DNA of 64,000 nucleotides, taken from Tilletiaria anomala UBC 951. Its lineage: Eukaryota; Basidiomycota; Exobasidiomycetes; Georgefischeriales; Tilletiariaceae. The stretch is from assembly GCF_000711695.1 (NCBI RefSeq), contig NW_013546983.1, positions 1 to 64,000 of the forward strand. Direction: 5' to 3'. The translations under genes and the position numbers were made by a program. Below the pieces are notes generated by a model. That model did no database searches. It saw only the letters and a program-made list of their open reading frames with translations, and was not told the origin of the DNA. Below are positions 11,242 through 23,493 of the stretch, piece by piece (the first letter of the stretch is position 1; every line of letters begins with the position of its first letter).

Positions 11242-12145
11242 GGTTGCAAAGGGAGTGGCGAGTGTGCGTGCGGTCGGCAAAGTGTTCGTCACGAGCAGAG
11301 GCGAGCGAGAGAGAAAGAGCCGCTATGGGAATGCAGCAGAAAGCAGCAGCGACCTGGTGATTCAAGATAGGCAAGGGAAAGGAGAAACGAAGGTAGATGG
11401 TGGCCAAGAGGGTGACGGGGGGACGCGACAGGGTGCGAAGGACGGGGTGACTTGTGGTAAGAGAAGATGTGTCGGAATCAAATGGTTCGATGTGTTGGTT
11501 AGTCCTTCCTGACTGACGAGTGATGTGATCGAGTCCGACACTGGCATTGTGCCCGGCTGGCGCATCGCACCCATAGTCTAGGCAAAGTGGGTCTAGGAGG
11601 GCGGAACCATACTTGGATCTCTGGTCGGGACGTTGGCCTGGCGAGAAATTTCGTTTGGTGAGATAAAAAAAAGGTTGGAAGGTTAGGGTTATGGGAGAGA
11701 GAGAGATATAGCGCGCGACTCTTGTCTCCTCTCGCTGTCCTCCATGCCGTGGGTTCACCGCTTGGTCGTTTTAGGGTTGTTACCGTTGCTTCACCTTTGC
11801 GCTTTCGTCGTTCTACTACATACAAAGAGAACACGCAAGGGCAACTCGTCCTTCTCTTTCGAACAATGCTCCTGGATCCTGGGTGCATGCATGCAGCACA
11901 CGCCGTGGAATGCAACCAAGTAGCAAATCAGAGTATGGCCAAGGACCCTCGAGTGGAGAGAGGTCTTGTTGTCGCAGGAGATTTCTTTGTATAGCGACGC
12001 TGGCGTGGCAGAGCAGAGCACAGTGTAAGCACGCCCTTGATCAAATGATTGGTACATGCCTCTAGGTGTTTCCACAATGCCAAGCTTGTCGTCCCCTTTC
12101 TTATCGAATGATAAGCGGGAATGGAGTAGAAATGCTTCTGCTACT
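11242..12145. promoter_or_regulatory. ERG13 upstream region
   Basis: These 904 bp separate the ERG13 start from the end of the RSC9-like gene; both are on the minus strand, so this is the ERG13 promoter plus the neighbour's 3' region. It holds two GGGTGAC words (about 11410 and 11445; GTCACCC on the ERG13 strand), loosely like the sterol-response core TCACCCCAC, and TTAGGGTT telobox-like words near 11684 and 11772. A poly-A run lies near 11665. None is proven functional. No coding frame looks real. Confidence 0.35.
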
Positions 12146-15100
12146 CTACATCGCTGGATCAATCTCCATCTGCTGAGCACCACCCTGCTGACCGAGTTGA
12201 CCATCGTGCTGCTGCTGATCCTCTTGCATCGACGGCCGCGAAAGAACGCTCGGCACGCGCTCGGGCCGCAGTTCGAGCAATGTGTCGTTGATCGTCTTGC
12301 ACAGCACATCGTTCTCCGCCGAGCTAAACACCAGATCGTCCTCGACGGCGACCAGTGCGTCGATCAGCCGCAGCGCAGCTTGCACCGCCCAGTCCTCCAC
12401 GGGCCCGATCCTGCTCTCTGCGCCGCCCACGCCGACCATCATGCCGGTGCCCGAGCCTTCGCCTGCGCCAGAATGATCTTCAGTGGAAGCAGCTGCGCTT
12501 TTCGCCGCGTGCCGCTCACCTGCGCCGTCGCCGGGTCCCCTGTTGTCAGCCGCTACGCCTCCCGCTGCCACCCCATTCTCGCGCCGCTGCATGCTTGCCT
12601 CAGCGGAACCGGCCGCGGCAGCCTGATTGCCGACCTCGGCGTCCGTCGGCGGAATAGGCAAACCGAAGCGCTCATCACCCGCGCCTCTGGCGCCGTCTTT
12701 CTGACTGGGGTCCCCTTCTTCACCGCTGGCGTCGCCCTTGCCATCCTCGCTGCCATTAATGCTATTGCCCTTGCTCGACCGCACGCCCGCGCGATCGAGC
12801 GTCGTGGCAGCGGTGCGTGCCAATGAGCGCAGCACGAGCGCAGCCGCTGCCGCGCTTCCTGTGCCGACAGCGGCGGCCTGAGGGTCCATAGGTGTTCGTG
12901 CGACAGTAAATGTGAGCACGCCGGGCTCGTCCAGCGTGCGTCGATCCGGCTGCACAGGGCGGAGGTTCGCGATCGGCCGTACGTGCGCGCCGGCCATGTC
13001 CAGCGCGCCGTCTTTGCCGCGTAGCACACGTGCTCCGTTGCGCATCACCACCGCTTCGACTTCGATGCCGCTTCGCGCTGGGCGAGGTAGCGTCAGCGGC
13101 GCATCCAGTACGGGGACGCCGTCGTCATCGTGAGCCACCACTTCGTGCGCTGGGGGCAGGCGTCGTTTCTGTTGTCGAGGGGCACTTTCGCTCTCGTTTA
13201 CATCTTCTTTGGGCGGCGGCGTCCGGAGGTGCGTCTGCACATGCTCGACAAGCGCCCGACGCTGCTGCTGCTGCTCTGCCCCCGTCCCAATCGTGCGCCG
13301 CGACTCGACGTGCGTGCAACTCAACCAGCGACACCGGCCGTCGGTCGCGAGCTTGGCATGCGCAACCGCATGCGCGTTCGCCGCGGCGATGCTCGTCGTC
13401 TCTGGTGCGCGGCATGTGGTCCACTTGCAGTTGGTCTCCGTGCGTCTGCTGCGATCGCGCACCTCGACACCTCGTATGACGAAACGCTGTGACATGCCGC
13501 CGACGGGCGGCAGGACCATCGCTTGCGACTTCGGGAAGACTTGCGAGACTTGCCGGATCAGGTCCCCCGCCGGCTGCATGGGCACCTCGCCGAGCTCGAT
13601 GAGCGTCGCCATCTCCTCCTTGTAAGCGTTCCAGAATTCGATCTGCGTGACTTCACCCCCATCTTCGGCTTCGAAAACCATCTTCATCCTGGAGGAAAGC
13701 GCGCCCAAAGATCAGTGAAATGTGCATGTAGTAATACGCATAATCCCGAAGCGATAGTCGGCATACACTCACCACTCCACACTCCTCTCCGGCTCCTTCA
13801 TGCCCATCAATCGCTGCCTCTCTCTCGCCGTAAGCCTCTTTTCCGCGATGCTCTCCTCGGCGGTGAGTCTGCTCCTACGCGCCTTGGCGCGGTGCCTCTG
13901 CTCGGCGGCTGCGATCTTGGCCAGCGCGTCGGCACGCAGCCGGCTTGGTACTTCGCGTGCCCATGCCTGCGAGTTGGATGCCAGTGCATGGTCGCGCTCC
14001 CAGACGGTCTTATTGATCGACAGGTCGCGCACGAGTAGGCGCACGATGGCCGAGACGCCGGATGCGGTGGATGCATGGTTGCTGGTGGCGTTGGTCCCGG
14101 TAGCGCCCGTTGCCGGCATAGCAGATGCCGACGTGGAAGCAGACGTCATTGCAGAAGCCGACATGCGTGCGGCATCGATTGCTGCCGTGGTGACGTTGGT
14201 GATGGAGCGACAAGCGAGTCGGAGGCCGTTGTTGCCGACGCTTACGAGCTGATAGAGCAGCTCTAATGCCGCTTCGAGCAGATCGTTGTCGTACGTTACG
14301 CACAGCAGCTCCACGCATCGTCTCAGCAGGCCAGGCGACAGGTTACCCTCGGTTGTCTCGAGCTCGACGAAGGCAGCTTCGTTGCGCTCGTTCGCTGCGA
14401 TCACTCCAAGGCAGCGCAACGAGCCGAGAAGCAGCGCACGATCGCGTGAGTGGTTCGCAAAGTGCAACAGACGCAGGAAGATGCCATTGCCCGGCTTGGC
14501 GGGCCGCCCATTCGGCTGTGTGTCCGAATAGGCCTCGGTGCCGGCAAGATCGATGAGCTCTCCAGAAGCGGAGACTTCAAATGGCGCACGACGCGTGACA
14601 ATGATTTTGGACGCGATGCACTCCAATAGGTCGAGAAAGTAGAGTCTCAGCTCGTTGATCCCTTCCAGCTCCAGCCACCCTTCCAGCTCCTCTTGCAGTG
14701 CGCCCACTTTCACTTGCACTCTCTTCCCGGCGCTCGGAACGCTCGATGATGGAACAGTGAGGATGATGTCTGGAAGCTCGAGAATGTCCTTGATGAGGGT
14801 CGCGAATCCCTTGACGGCAAGCAGGCTACGCGAGTTGCGCTCCCATAGATCCTTGGAGACGTTCAGGTTACGCAAAATGAGCGCAGCTTCGACTGCGCGC
14901 CGCATCAGCGCTGCATGCTCAGGGTCGTGCGCTGGGTCGAATGCGGACAGCGAAGGCGGTACTTCGTCGATCGCGTCGCCTGTCGTGCCTGCGAGCGAGA
15001 CGAGGCTGCTGAGCCTCCCTCCCGTCTCCGTGCCCTGCAGATGCTGCATGCGGGCGCGCTTGCGTGGAGGCTGCTGCTGCTGAAGGTGACGCCCTCCGTC

Positions 15101-15682
15101 GAAGCTGAGCAGCGCATCATAGTGGGACTGCTCGAAGAAACGCGGGTCCCACATGTGCGCTGGTTCGCCATGCATGGCGTGGCAGACGCGGCGCGGCAGC
15201 TGGACCAGTGCATCTGCCAGTCCTGGGAACTGCTCAAGCGCGATCGAGTCGGGGTACTCGAAAGATACGTTGATCAGACGGTTCAGCGCCCAGTCCACCT
15301 GCGAGCCGATTCCGGACTTAAGGGAAAGGGTCAAGCGGTTGGAAGGCCCGCGGTCGAGGTAGCATACTATTTTCATCGGGTTGCCGCAGTAGGGTAGGAT
15401 ACGCTTAGCACTGTGCTGCTCAACCTTCCAGGAGCGGCCGTGGAAATTGCTGGGACTGGGAACAGAGGAAGGGACAACACTCGACTCACACTCGCTGCCA
15501 TCTTTGGGTCTGGGTCGCATCATCGAAGGCACGATGGGCGGCGACGCGACGCTGTACGGCGTGCCAGGTCCATCGCTCATGCCTGGTACTGGTCCCGCTT
15601 GGCGAAGGTATGGATTGTAGGCAACAGGAGTTCCACCTGGACCTGCGCCGGCTTGTGTACCCGGAGACTGGAAGTGCGACAT
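12146..15682 (-). CDS. RSC9/ARID2-like chromatin-remodelling subunit
   Basis: Two exons (15682..13773 and 13688..12146) around an 84-bp intron give 1150 residues. The segment NRLTLSLKSG...VDWALNRLINVSF and the following armadillo-like helical region match Rsc9-type subunits of SWI/SNF-class remodellers (RSC in yeast; ARID2 of PBAF in animals), which act in the nucleus. The second exon adds EFWNAYKEEMATL and two C-x4-C...H-x3-H zinc-finger-like units (about residues 724-747 and 756-790), as in ARID2 and its kin. No ARID domain is visible. The N-terminus is Pro/Gly-rich and disordered; the C-terminus is Ala/Gly/Gln-rich. MSHFQSP at 15682 was chosen as start because the 73 upstream in-frame residues look non-coding and include a hydrophobic/basic mix without similarity. 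Splicing gives SVEW-MKMVFE. The family is fairly sure; the exact complex is inferred. Confidence 0.8.
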
Positions 15683-17866
15683 AGCTGCTGGCGACTTGCG
15701 AGGGAGACGCAAAGTGGCTTTGTGCGCGTTGCTCCTAGCTGCACCTTCCGTTCTTTCGTTCCCCTGGGTAACCCGCCCTGTGCACGCTTTTCGACCGCTT
15801 CGCTGTGCACCTTCGTCTTCAAACTGGGGGAAATGATCTCTGTCTGTGCCTCTCAAGGATATGTGAGCATGGAGAGCAAGAAGGAGTATGCAAGTGCACA
15901 AAAGAGCAAATCGATATCATCCATCAATCAATCATCCAATCGACGCGACCGCGACTGTGAAGGAAAGAAGCCGACCGATTATCGATCGATCAGGTTCACA
16001 GCGAGAGGCGCGTGAGAAAACCCTGCCGAAATATAAAATAACAGTGCGGGACATACCGACTATAATTCACCATTCAACCCACTTTGTTCGTTAATTCTGG
16101 TAACTTTGCCTTTTCGCAGCCAGCGAGCCGATCCTACGGCCGGCTCCGCAAAAAAGGGGACGCGCGCGCGACCCTGGCAGCAAGCAACAAGGAAGCACTG
16201 CATCGATTAGTCACTTGGTTGCTGTGAAGGACCGAAAGGCTCACGTGACGATGCATTCAACCCCGCGGCGGCATGAGGCCTAACGGCATATCAACCAGTG
16301 TCTCATCTCCCTCACCTCTAATCAATCAGGCTCGACTGCGGTATATGCGCGCGTATGCTCCTCAGACTAGAATGAATTCAGCCATTACTGCTACCTTTAT
16401 AGAGTGCCTATGTACCTCTGAGGATTGGTCTTCTGTGAGCGCCGAAGGTCGCATTAGGTACAACGAACAACTCTCCGTCAGACCTCTCCGTTCTCCCGCT
16501 CGCGAGGCCACTTCAACTGCAATAGGCCGCACAATGCGCTCGCTGCCATGCCCGGCCACTATTTGTCATGCATTTCTTTCTATACATTTATGAGTGCGTA
16601 CGACATGCATTGTACGCCGGACAACTACGCATGTATATTTTGTGGCCTGGTTGCTTGGTTTTGTTGGTGTGGTGTTGTGTTGTATGCGTTGGTGGTGCGG
16701 TTGGAGATGGGGCAACCCAGCACGCCCATGCACCACGCCACCACAGCAGTCTTGCAACCGTTCAGCTCACTGTGGCATGCCCGGTTGTCACGCCACTGCA
16801 GCAGTCTAGTGTTCAGCCCGGCGGAGCATGCGCGCGCTTCTCGCACCTTCCTCCATACCTGCACTGCAGCAGTTTTGTTACCCGCCGCCCTCCCCGCGCC
16901 TGGCCGCTGTGGGTGATGATCATCGTGTCAGAGGAAGTGCTTGCGTGTATTTACGGTGACTTGTCTACATAGTGCATGCAGCAGCAACGCCAGTTGTCGT
17001 ATGTGCATGGACCGTACACAAACCGCATCGGACCTCAAGCACTTCACCACGTCGGCCGCCTTCCCTGCGGCGTATCGATATCAAAGGAGAAGGATCTTCG
17101 TCGCCTCCTACTTACCCCCTCCCCCCGTATTGTGCGCGGTTGGTTGATCGAATCAAGTGGCTGGGGCAGCGTCGAAGAGTCGAGTGAAGAGAGAGAGAGG
17201 GAGGCCGTCGCTCGCCCCCCGCTCCTCCAGCTCCTCCGCCCTCCTCACTCATCCTGCGTTCACACACTCCTCCGCCAATCCACCCATATGAGCAGGCAGG
17301 CAAATAAGGCCTACGCCCTACCATAGTGTGCCTCCGCGATTGTTTTGCCTCCACTCGCCATTTCCATCCATCTGGCCAGCCACCTGGCTGCTTTATGGCC
17401 ATAGGCGACACAACTTCAACACCCCTCGCTCGGCCACCCCAGCCTTATTTGCAGACCGGGCACCGAAGCCATCGCTTTGCCGAAGCTGTGCCCCACCACT
17501 ATCTTCAGCCTTTGAAACATCAGCCCTAAGTGGTAACCTGATCACCACCACCTGCTCTTCGCATTCCCCTTGTAAGAGGAGCGAGCGGGCCGCTTCGCAC
17601 TCGGCCCCCTCCCCTCTTCTCTCCCACCTTTGTTGGCGATTGGCCCGACACAGTGTCATCATCCTTCGGGTGCCATCGGGCCTCCGCAACCGGAGGGAAA
17701 TCCAGCGTAGCAGGGCGGAAAGGAGGGTTTGCTCTGCTTGTCATCCTCGTCAGCCCTCCAGCTACGAGGCTGACTGTGTCTGGTACCTACCTTATCAACG
17801 GTGGGGCCTCCCGGGTACAGAGACCATCGTTGGCGTCTCTGCAGCTCTGAAATAATTAGTCGTGTC
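15683..17866. other. Long divergent intergenic region (2.2 kb)
   Basis: The largest gap between divergent genes outside the gene desert separates the RSC9-like and LRG1-like starts. It holds a G/T-rich stretch at about 16640-16720, several alternating GCGCGC and TGCATGCA words, and C/T-rich tracts (17110-17640) typical of long fungal 5' leaders. Open frames here have no protein-like composition. I see no tRNA or other structured RNA. A long leader with upstream ORFs for LRG1 is likely but unproven. Confidence 0.4.
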
Positions 17867-20800
17867 ATGTCATCGTCGCATGACGCCCTTTATAACCGCG
17901 ACTTTCTCCAGCATCACCATCAGTCGCAGCTGCAGCAGCAAGTACAAACGAGTCACACACTTCAAACATCCGCAGCAGTTGACTATAGAGGCGCTTTACC
18001 TAGTTCAAAGAGCCAATCACACCTTTCCAGTGCGACAGGGCGTCACACAGCCATTCATCCCTCTTCGCAAGAGCATCCAGCAGGTGCCCCCTCCACAATG
18101 TCATCTCGCCGAGCATCCATCGACCCCGGCCAAGGCCAGCAGGGTCAAGGGCAGGGCTTGCGTCCATCCTCCTCCTTCAACGCTTCTCCCACCTCCTCCT
18201 CGCCTCAGTCATCGGCAGGCACACCGCTCCAGGTTGGCTACCGTGGAGAGCACGTCCCACGCTCCGACGCGCAGATACAGGCGTTGGCGGGTAGCGCGCA
18301 GGTACAAGGCGGTGCCGCTGACTCAGGAAGAGCGGTAGGATCTTCGGGGCCGACAGCAGGCCCTGCCGCAGGCGCGGATGGCGATGCGGTCGCAGCAGGC
18401 TGGAATGGGTATCGGACGGGGACGTCGCGTGCTGATCTACAACAGCAGCAAGGCTCGTCCTCGTCATCATCATCATCAGCAGCAGTAGCACCATCCGGCG
18501 GTGGCCCGCCGCTGCCGACACGATCACCTGCTCGACGAAGCAGCGCCTTTGCCGTCACCGGAAACATGGACGATCCATCGTTCTCCTTCCAGCAACAGAT
18601 TGCCTCGCCGCGTACTTCGGAAGATCCAGGCAGACGCGATCCGGCTGCTTTGCTCGCTAATTCGTTGCACCTCGCGCCGACACCAGAAAATCAGTCTGTA
18701 GGCCCAAGCAGCAGCGGCAGCCAAGCAATTGCGCAGGATGGAGGTTCGAAAGTCAGGTGCACTGGGGCTGCTGGCGGAGCCACGAAGGAACGCCGACGAG
18801 ATCAGGCGTGTGCTGCATGTGGGAAACCGATGAGCGGACAGTTCGTGCGTGCGCTTGGAACAGTGTACCACTTGGATTGCTTCAAGTGCCGCGTGAGTCA
18901 TCCACTTCCCCTGTCTCACCCTCCTTCCGTCCCCTCTCAGGCCATTGACGTCACTTGCCCTTCCTGCCCACTCAATGCATCAGGACTGCGGGAAAGTCGT
19001 AGCGAGTAAGTTCTTCCCCGCGACCGACGACATGATCGACGCAAGCGGCGAGCAGAATGGGTTACTCTTTGCGCTATGCGAGACGGACTACTTCCGGCGC
19101 CTTAACCTGTTGTGCGCCAAGTGCGGCGGCGCGCTGCGCGGCAGCTACATCACCGCGCTGGGCATGAAGTTCCATGTGGAGCACTTCACGTGCTCCATCT
19201 GCCCGACTGTATTTGGGCCGCAGGACAGCTACTACGAGCACGACGGCAAGGTCTTCTGCCACTTCCACTACTCGACACGCTTCGCCATCCCTTGCACCGG
19301 CTGCAGGACAGCTATTCTCAAGCAGTTCGTCGAAATCAATCGGAACAATGTCGACGAGCATTGGCATCCGGAGTGTTACATGATCCACAAGGTACGTTCA
19401 GAGAAGGATGAAGTGGCAAGATTTCCCGCGTGCGCTGCTAACGCGCCGGTCAAACTCTTGCTTCTACAGTTCTGGAACATCAAGCTATGCCCCACTGGCA
19501 TGACCCCACGAGAAGGAAACATCCAAATGGAGCCGACGGCGAATCCGTCTACGCCGAATCCGTCCAATTCGGGCATGGCACCGACGACGTCAGCGTCGGC
19601 CGATGCCACGCCGTCCGCCGAGGCACTGGAGCTGGAGGAGAAGGAGACGCCCGTGACGTTAAAGCAGAAGCAGAAGCTGATGGAGGAGCGCGTCTACCGC
19701 ATCTGGACTGTCCTCTCCGCCTTCGAGGAGAGCAGCGCCGCGTGCATCTCCGAGATGCTGCGCGACGTCAGCAGCGGTCGCTACCTCGGCGGCGTCAAGA
19801 TGGCCGAAAAGTTCATTCTCCACGTCGAAGTCCTTTTCTCCGCGATCGATGCACTGGAGGCCGAGTTCCGTCGTGCTCATGTCAAGGGGATCTCACACAT
19901 CCGCGAAGCGCGCATGCTCTGCAAGAAAATCGTCAACTTCTTCTCCTTACTCTCGCACACGCAGGAGACCGGCGCGCGCAGGATGGGCATCACGCAGGAG
20001 CTCCTCTCACTTGTCACAGGTATGGCGCACTACCTTAAGATTCTCATCCGCATCACGCTGTCTGGCGCGCTCAAGCTCGATCGCGAGCACAGCAACGCGT
20101 CCGCCATCATCGCCTTCCTCGACCAGCTCGCCACACTCGCCAAGGAGGGAAGCCGCGAATCCCCAGCGAGCGCAGAGGGTGTTGCGCTCATCAAGAACCA
20201 AGAGCTTGAGGGTGGTGCAGAAGCAGCTGCTACAGCAGCAAGCGGAGGCAGCGGCCTCATCGGCTCGTATGGATACCACAGCCTCCCGCGGAGCACGACG
20301 ATGAGCACGCGTTTGGCAGAGAGTGGCGATGTCGCCACGGATCTCTGCATCGGCTGCGGCCAGACGGTCGAAGAGGAGTGTTTGCGCTTAGGCATCAACT
20401 CGCGCTGGCACTCGAGCTGCTTCCGCTGCAAGCAGTGCCAACGCCCAACGACCAGCTGGGCGCCAAAGAAGATCGTCGCGAGCAGCAGCCTCAACGGCAC
20501 GGCGCCGGAGAACGCCTCGACGCAGACGATCGAGGGCGCCCCTCCTGCCTTGCCGCCGTCGGATTTCACCGTTGACTCGGTGCGCACGCCGTACGACCCG
20601 ACTGTGCCCGGCGGCGCCACCCGTCCCAGCACGACTCATACACCGTACTGCCTGCATTGCGCGCCAGCTGATGCACGACGCGGCATCGAGACGGTCACGC
20701 GCCTGGAGCAATACGCTTTCCTGCTACGCGTTGCTCTGAACCGCCTCTATGCGTTGCTCAAGAAGCGCGGCGTTGTGCCGCCCTCTCCGCCCATTACTGA

Positions 20801-22971
20801 TTCGGCGCAGCTCGCGTCGGACGAAGATCTGCGGGATTCATCGGACATCAAGCGCATGCGCTCCGTCAATCTCGATCGGAAACTGTCGACGAAGGCGAAG
20901 CTGCCTCACATCTCCACCGTCGTTGGCAGCCCGTCCGGCCGGCAGCCTGCCACGCAGGCCATGTCGCCCATTGAAAATTCGCAGCCCGGCAGCAACACTA
21001 GCAGCAGCATCCCCAAGGCCGCTTTTCACCGCAGCCCATCGCCCCAGCGCGCAGCTGACCCTTCATACGAAGGCAGAGAGGCACCACGGCCTCCTGTGGC
21101 ACCGCATCGGCTCTCTTCGCGCGACGTGTCGCCCAACCCGAATAACGACCCGAGCCAGCTTGGCTTCACCCGCGGACCCTCGCCGCAAAAGGGAGGTGCC
21201 AGTGGCGGCCAGGCACTTGGGTCAATCATCCCCATTCGACCTGCGTTTGCGCGCCACAACACCGACGTGCGCATCCGCGACGATGGGCCTATCCGCCAGG
21301 TTTCGGGCGACGACATACCGCGCCGCCGGCTCGGAACGGGCGAAGATGGCATCACGCTTGCGGATATCCCCCAGCTGCTCGAGGCCGAGCAGGCGCGCGA
21401 ACAGCATCGTGCTCTCCCCAGCGATCATGGCAGGCCGTTTGCCGAGCTCTCCGCCCTCGAACTGTTCATCGTCAAGCACATAGCTGTCATGGTTCTGCAA
21501 CAGTCAGCGCTTAAGGACCTCGTTCCTCTCGACGACCTGATTGAGTTCATTGAGACGCGCAAGAACACCTTCTGGGGAAAGCTTTTCAAGGGCGGCAAGG
21601 ACAAGAAGGAGATCAAGAAGAAGGGCGTTTTTGGCATCCCGCTGGAAATCCTCGTCGAGCGCAGTGGAGCCGACTCCACGCTAGGCGCTAGTACTAGCCA
21701 CCTCCGAGTGCCGTCTTTTGTGGATGACATCATCTCCACCATGAAGCAAATGGGTGCGTCTCACAAAGCCTTTTCGACAAAAAGGAGTGTGCTTGACTCT
21801 ACATGCTGACATTGTTCCATCCATTTCCCTCATCTAGACGTTTCAGTCGAAGGCATCTTTAGGAAAAATGGCAATATTCGACGACTGAAGGACCTGACGG
21901 AGGCGTTGGACAGGGACAGCTCACAGGTCAATTTGTCCGAGGACAATCCTGTGCAACTAGCAGCTCTCCTCAAGAAGTTCCTTCGTGAATTGCCCGACCC
22001 TCTGATGACCTTCAAACTACACCGCCTATTCGTCACCTCACAAAGTGAGCTGTGTTCGCCTACTCCACTGTTGACACATACTGACAGGTCTGCCTTGTGT
22101 ATCTTCTCCTTTGCGTGCGGCAGTGCTCGAGCCCGAGTCGGAACGCATGCGTATTCTTCACATGGTCACCTGCTTGTTGCCCAAGGCGCACCGCGACACG
22201 ATGGAGATTTTGTTTGTCTTCCTCAAGTGGGTCGCGTCTTTCTCGCACATCGACGAGGAGACGGGTAGCAAGATGGACTTGTCCAATTTGGCCACGGTGC
22301 TGGCACCGAATATTCTCTACTCGAAGGGCCCAAATCCAGCGAAAGACGAGACATTCCTCGCTAACCGCGCAGTCCTCAACATTCTTGAGAATCAGGACAG
22401 CTTCTGGACAGTGAGTTGTTGCGGCATGTCTGGATTCGATGCCGTTTCTAGAGTTGTACTCATATATGCTGCGACTCCTGCTGCTATCCGACAGGTGCCA
22501 CGAGAGCTCGAGGTCGTCCTGCAAGACCGCGAGCTGATGCATCAGTCGTCAGACATGACTTCGCGGGACATTCTCAAACGATGCGAGAAGCATGCATTGC
22601 AGCAGAAAGCATCTGGAAATCGACTACGAGCCGAGTACAATGGTAGCAAGCAGCCGTTCATGCGGCCAGGTCCCCAGCCCTTTGGTTCCGGTGGAATGCA
22701 GCCTCAGCAATACCCTCATACACACCCTCATCAACAGCCGCTCCAGTCGCACCAGCCACAGCCACAGTCGCAGTCGCAGCAACACCAGCAGCTGCTCCAG
22801 TCGCACCAGCCACAGCCACAGTCGCAGCAACACCAGCAACCGCTCCAGTCGCACCAGCCACAGCCACAGTCGCAGCAACACCAGCAGCAGCAACAGGCGC
22901 CCCGAATGTACGGCAGTCCCGATCTGGATCGAGGTCCGAATTACCCTCCGATCGCTTCAGTTCGAAATTAA
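17867..22971 (+). CDS. LRG1-like LIM-domain RhoGAP
   Basis: Six exons (17867..18892, 18984..19391, 19470..21753, 21838..22044, 22124..22410, 22495..22971) give 1562 residues. Yeast Lrg1 is a Rho1 GTPase-activating protein that restrains cell-wall glucan synthesis and works at growth sites. A disordered N-terminus (about 310 residues) precedes LIM1 (CAACGKPM...YHLDCFKC), LIM2 (CAKCGGAL...HVEHFTCSIC) and, after a helical stretch, LIM3 near residue 769 (CIGCGQTV...WHSSCFRCKQC, closed later by HTPYCLHC). The RhoGAP domain starts at FGIPLEILVERSG (about residue 1198) with the arginine finger in EGIFRKNGNIRRL and ends near ENQDSFW. A Gln-rich tandem repeat forms the tail. MSSSHD was taken as start; an in-frame ATG 66 bp upstream is possible. 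Introns 2 (78 bp) and 5 (84 bp) are multiples of three without stops, so retention would keep the frame. Confidence 0.93.
22741..22890 (+). repeat. Coding minisatellite, three Gln-rich units
   Basis: Three direct repeats begin at 22741, 22795 and 22843. The later units are 48 nt; the first carries an extra TCGCAG. Each encodes LQSHQPQPQSQQHQQ-like text at the C-terminus of the LIM/RhoGAP protein. Near identity of units points to recent expansion. Confidence 0.85.
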
Positions 22972-23493
22972 TTTCCCTTTTACATCCTTTCGACCTATCT
23001 GCATCATTTTCTCAAAACTTATTATTGTACTACTACTTTGCACGAATGGGATTAGCTGCTCATGGCGAGCGTGAATGGACGCAAGGCTGCTGTTAGCCTT
23101 CCGACCTCTTGAGAGTCGAGAGTTTGATCAGAGGCCTGAGGATGATGGGCATGATTCTGTGAGCAATAGCCAGCAAAGTTGGTTTGGGCCTTTTTGCACC
23201 GATTATGAATCGCGCTTGTGTTAAGTTGTACCGGGCATCTCTTGTCGAAAAGAAACGTGCGCACATCACGATTCCCATTCCTCCATTGATATAACACCAT
23301 ACCTGTTATCCATACTTTGTTTGGGTCTTCAAGCTTGCAGTCGAGAATTTTGGAAAGCTCTATCCTGCAACACAACCCACAGAAGATTGCAAACCTTCAC
23401 CATCAATAGCGTGCAGGTCCTGCCCATTTTTTCCTCGTTCTTGATTGTCTCCGAAGCCTGTCCTTCCGGTGCCAATATCTGAACATCGTCATC
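22972..23493. other. Intergenic region, LRG1-like to phosphatase
   Basis: Both flanking genes read to the right, so this holds the first gene's 3' region and the second gene's promoter. A/T-rich words near 22965-23040 could guide polyadenylation. I see no gene. Confidence 0.4.

Noticed and set aside
15440-15520. Possible extra intron in the RSC9-like first exon (GTGAGT donor near 15490)
   Set aside because: None of the nearby acceptors gives a length divisible by three, and the frame is open and family-like on both sides, so it is read as coding.
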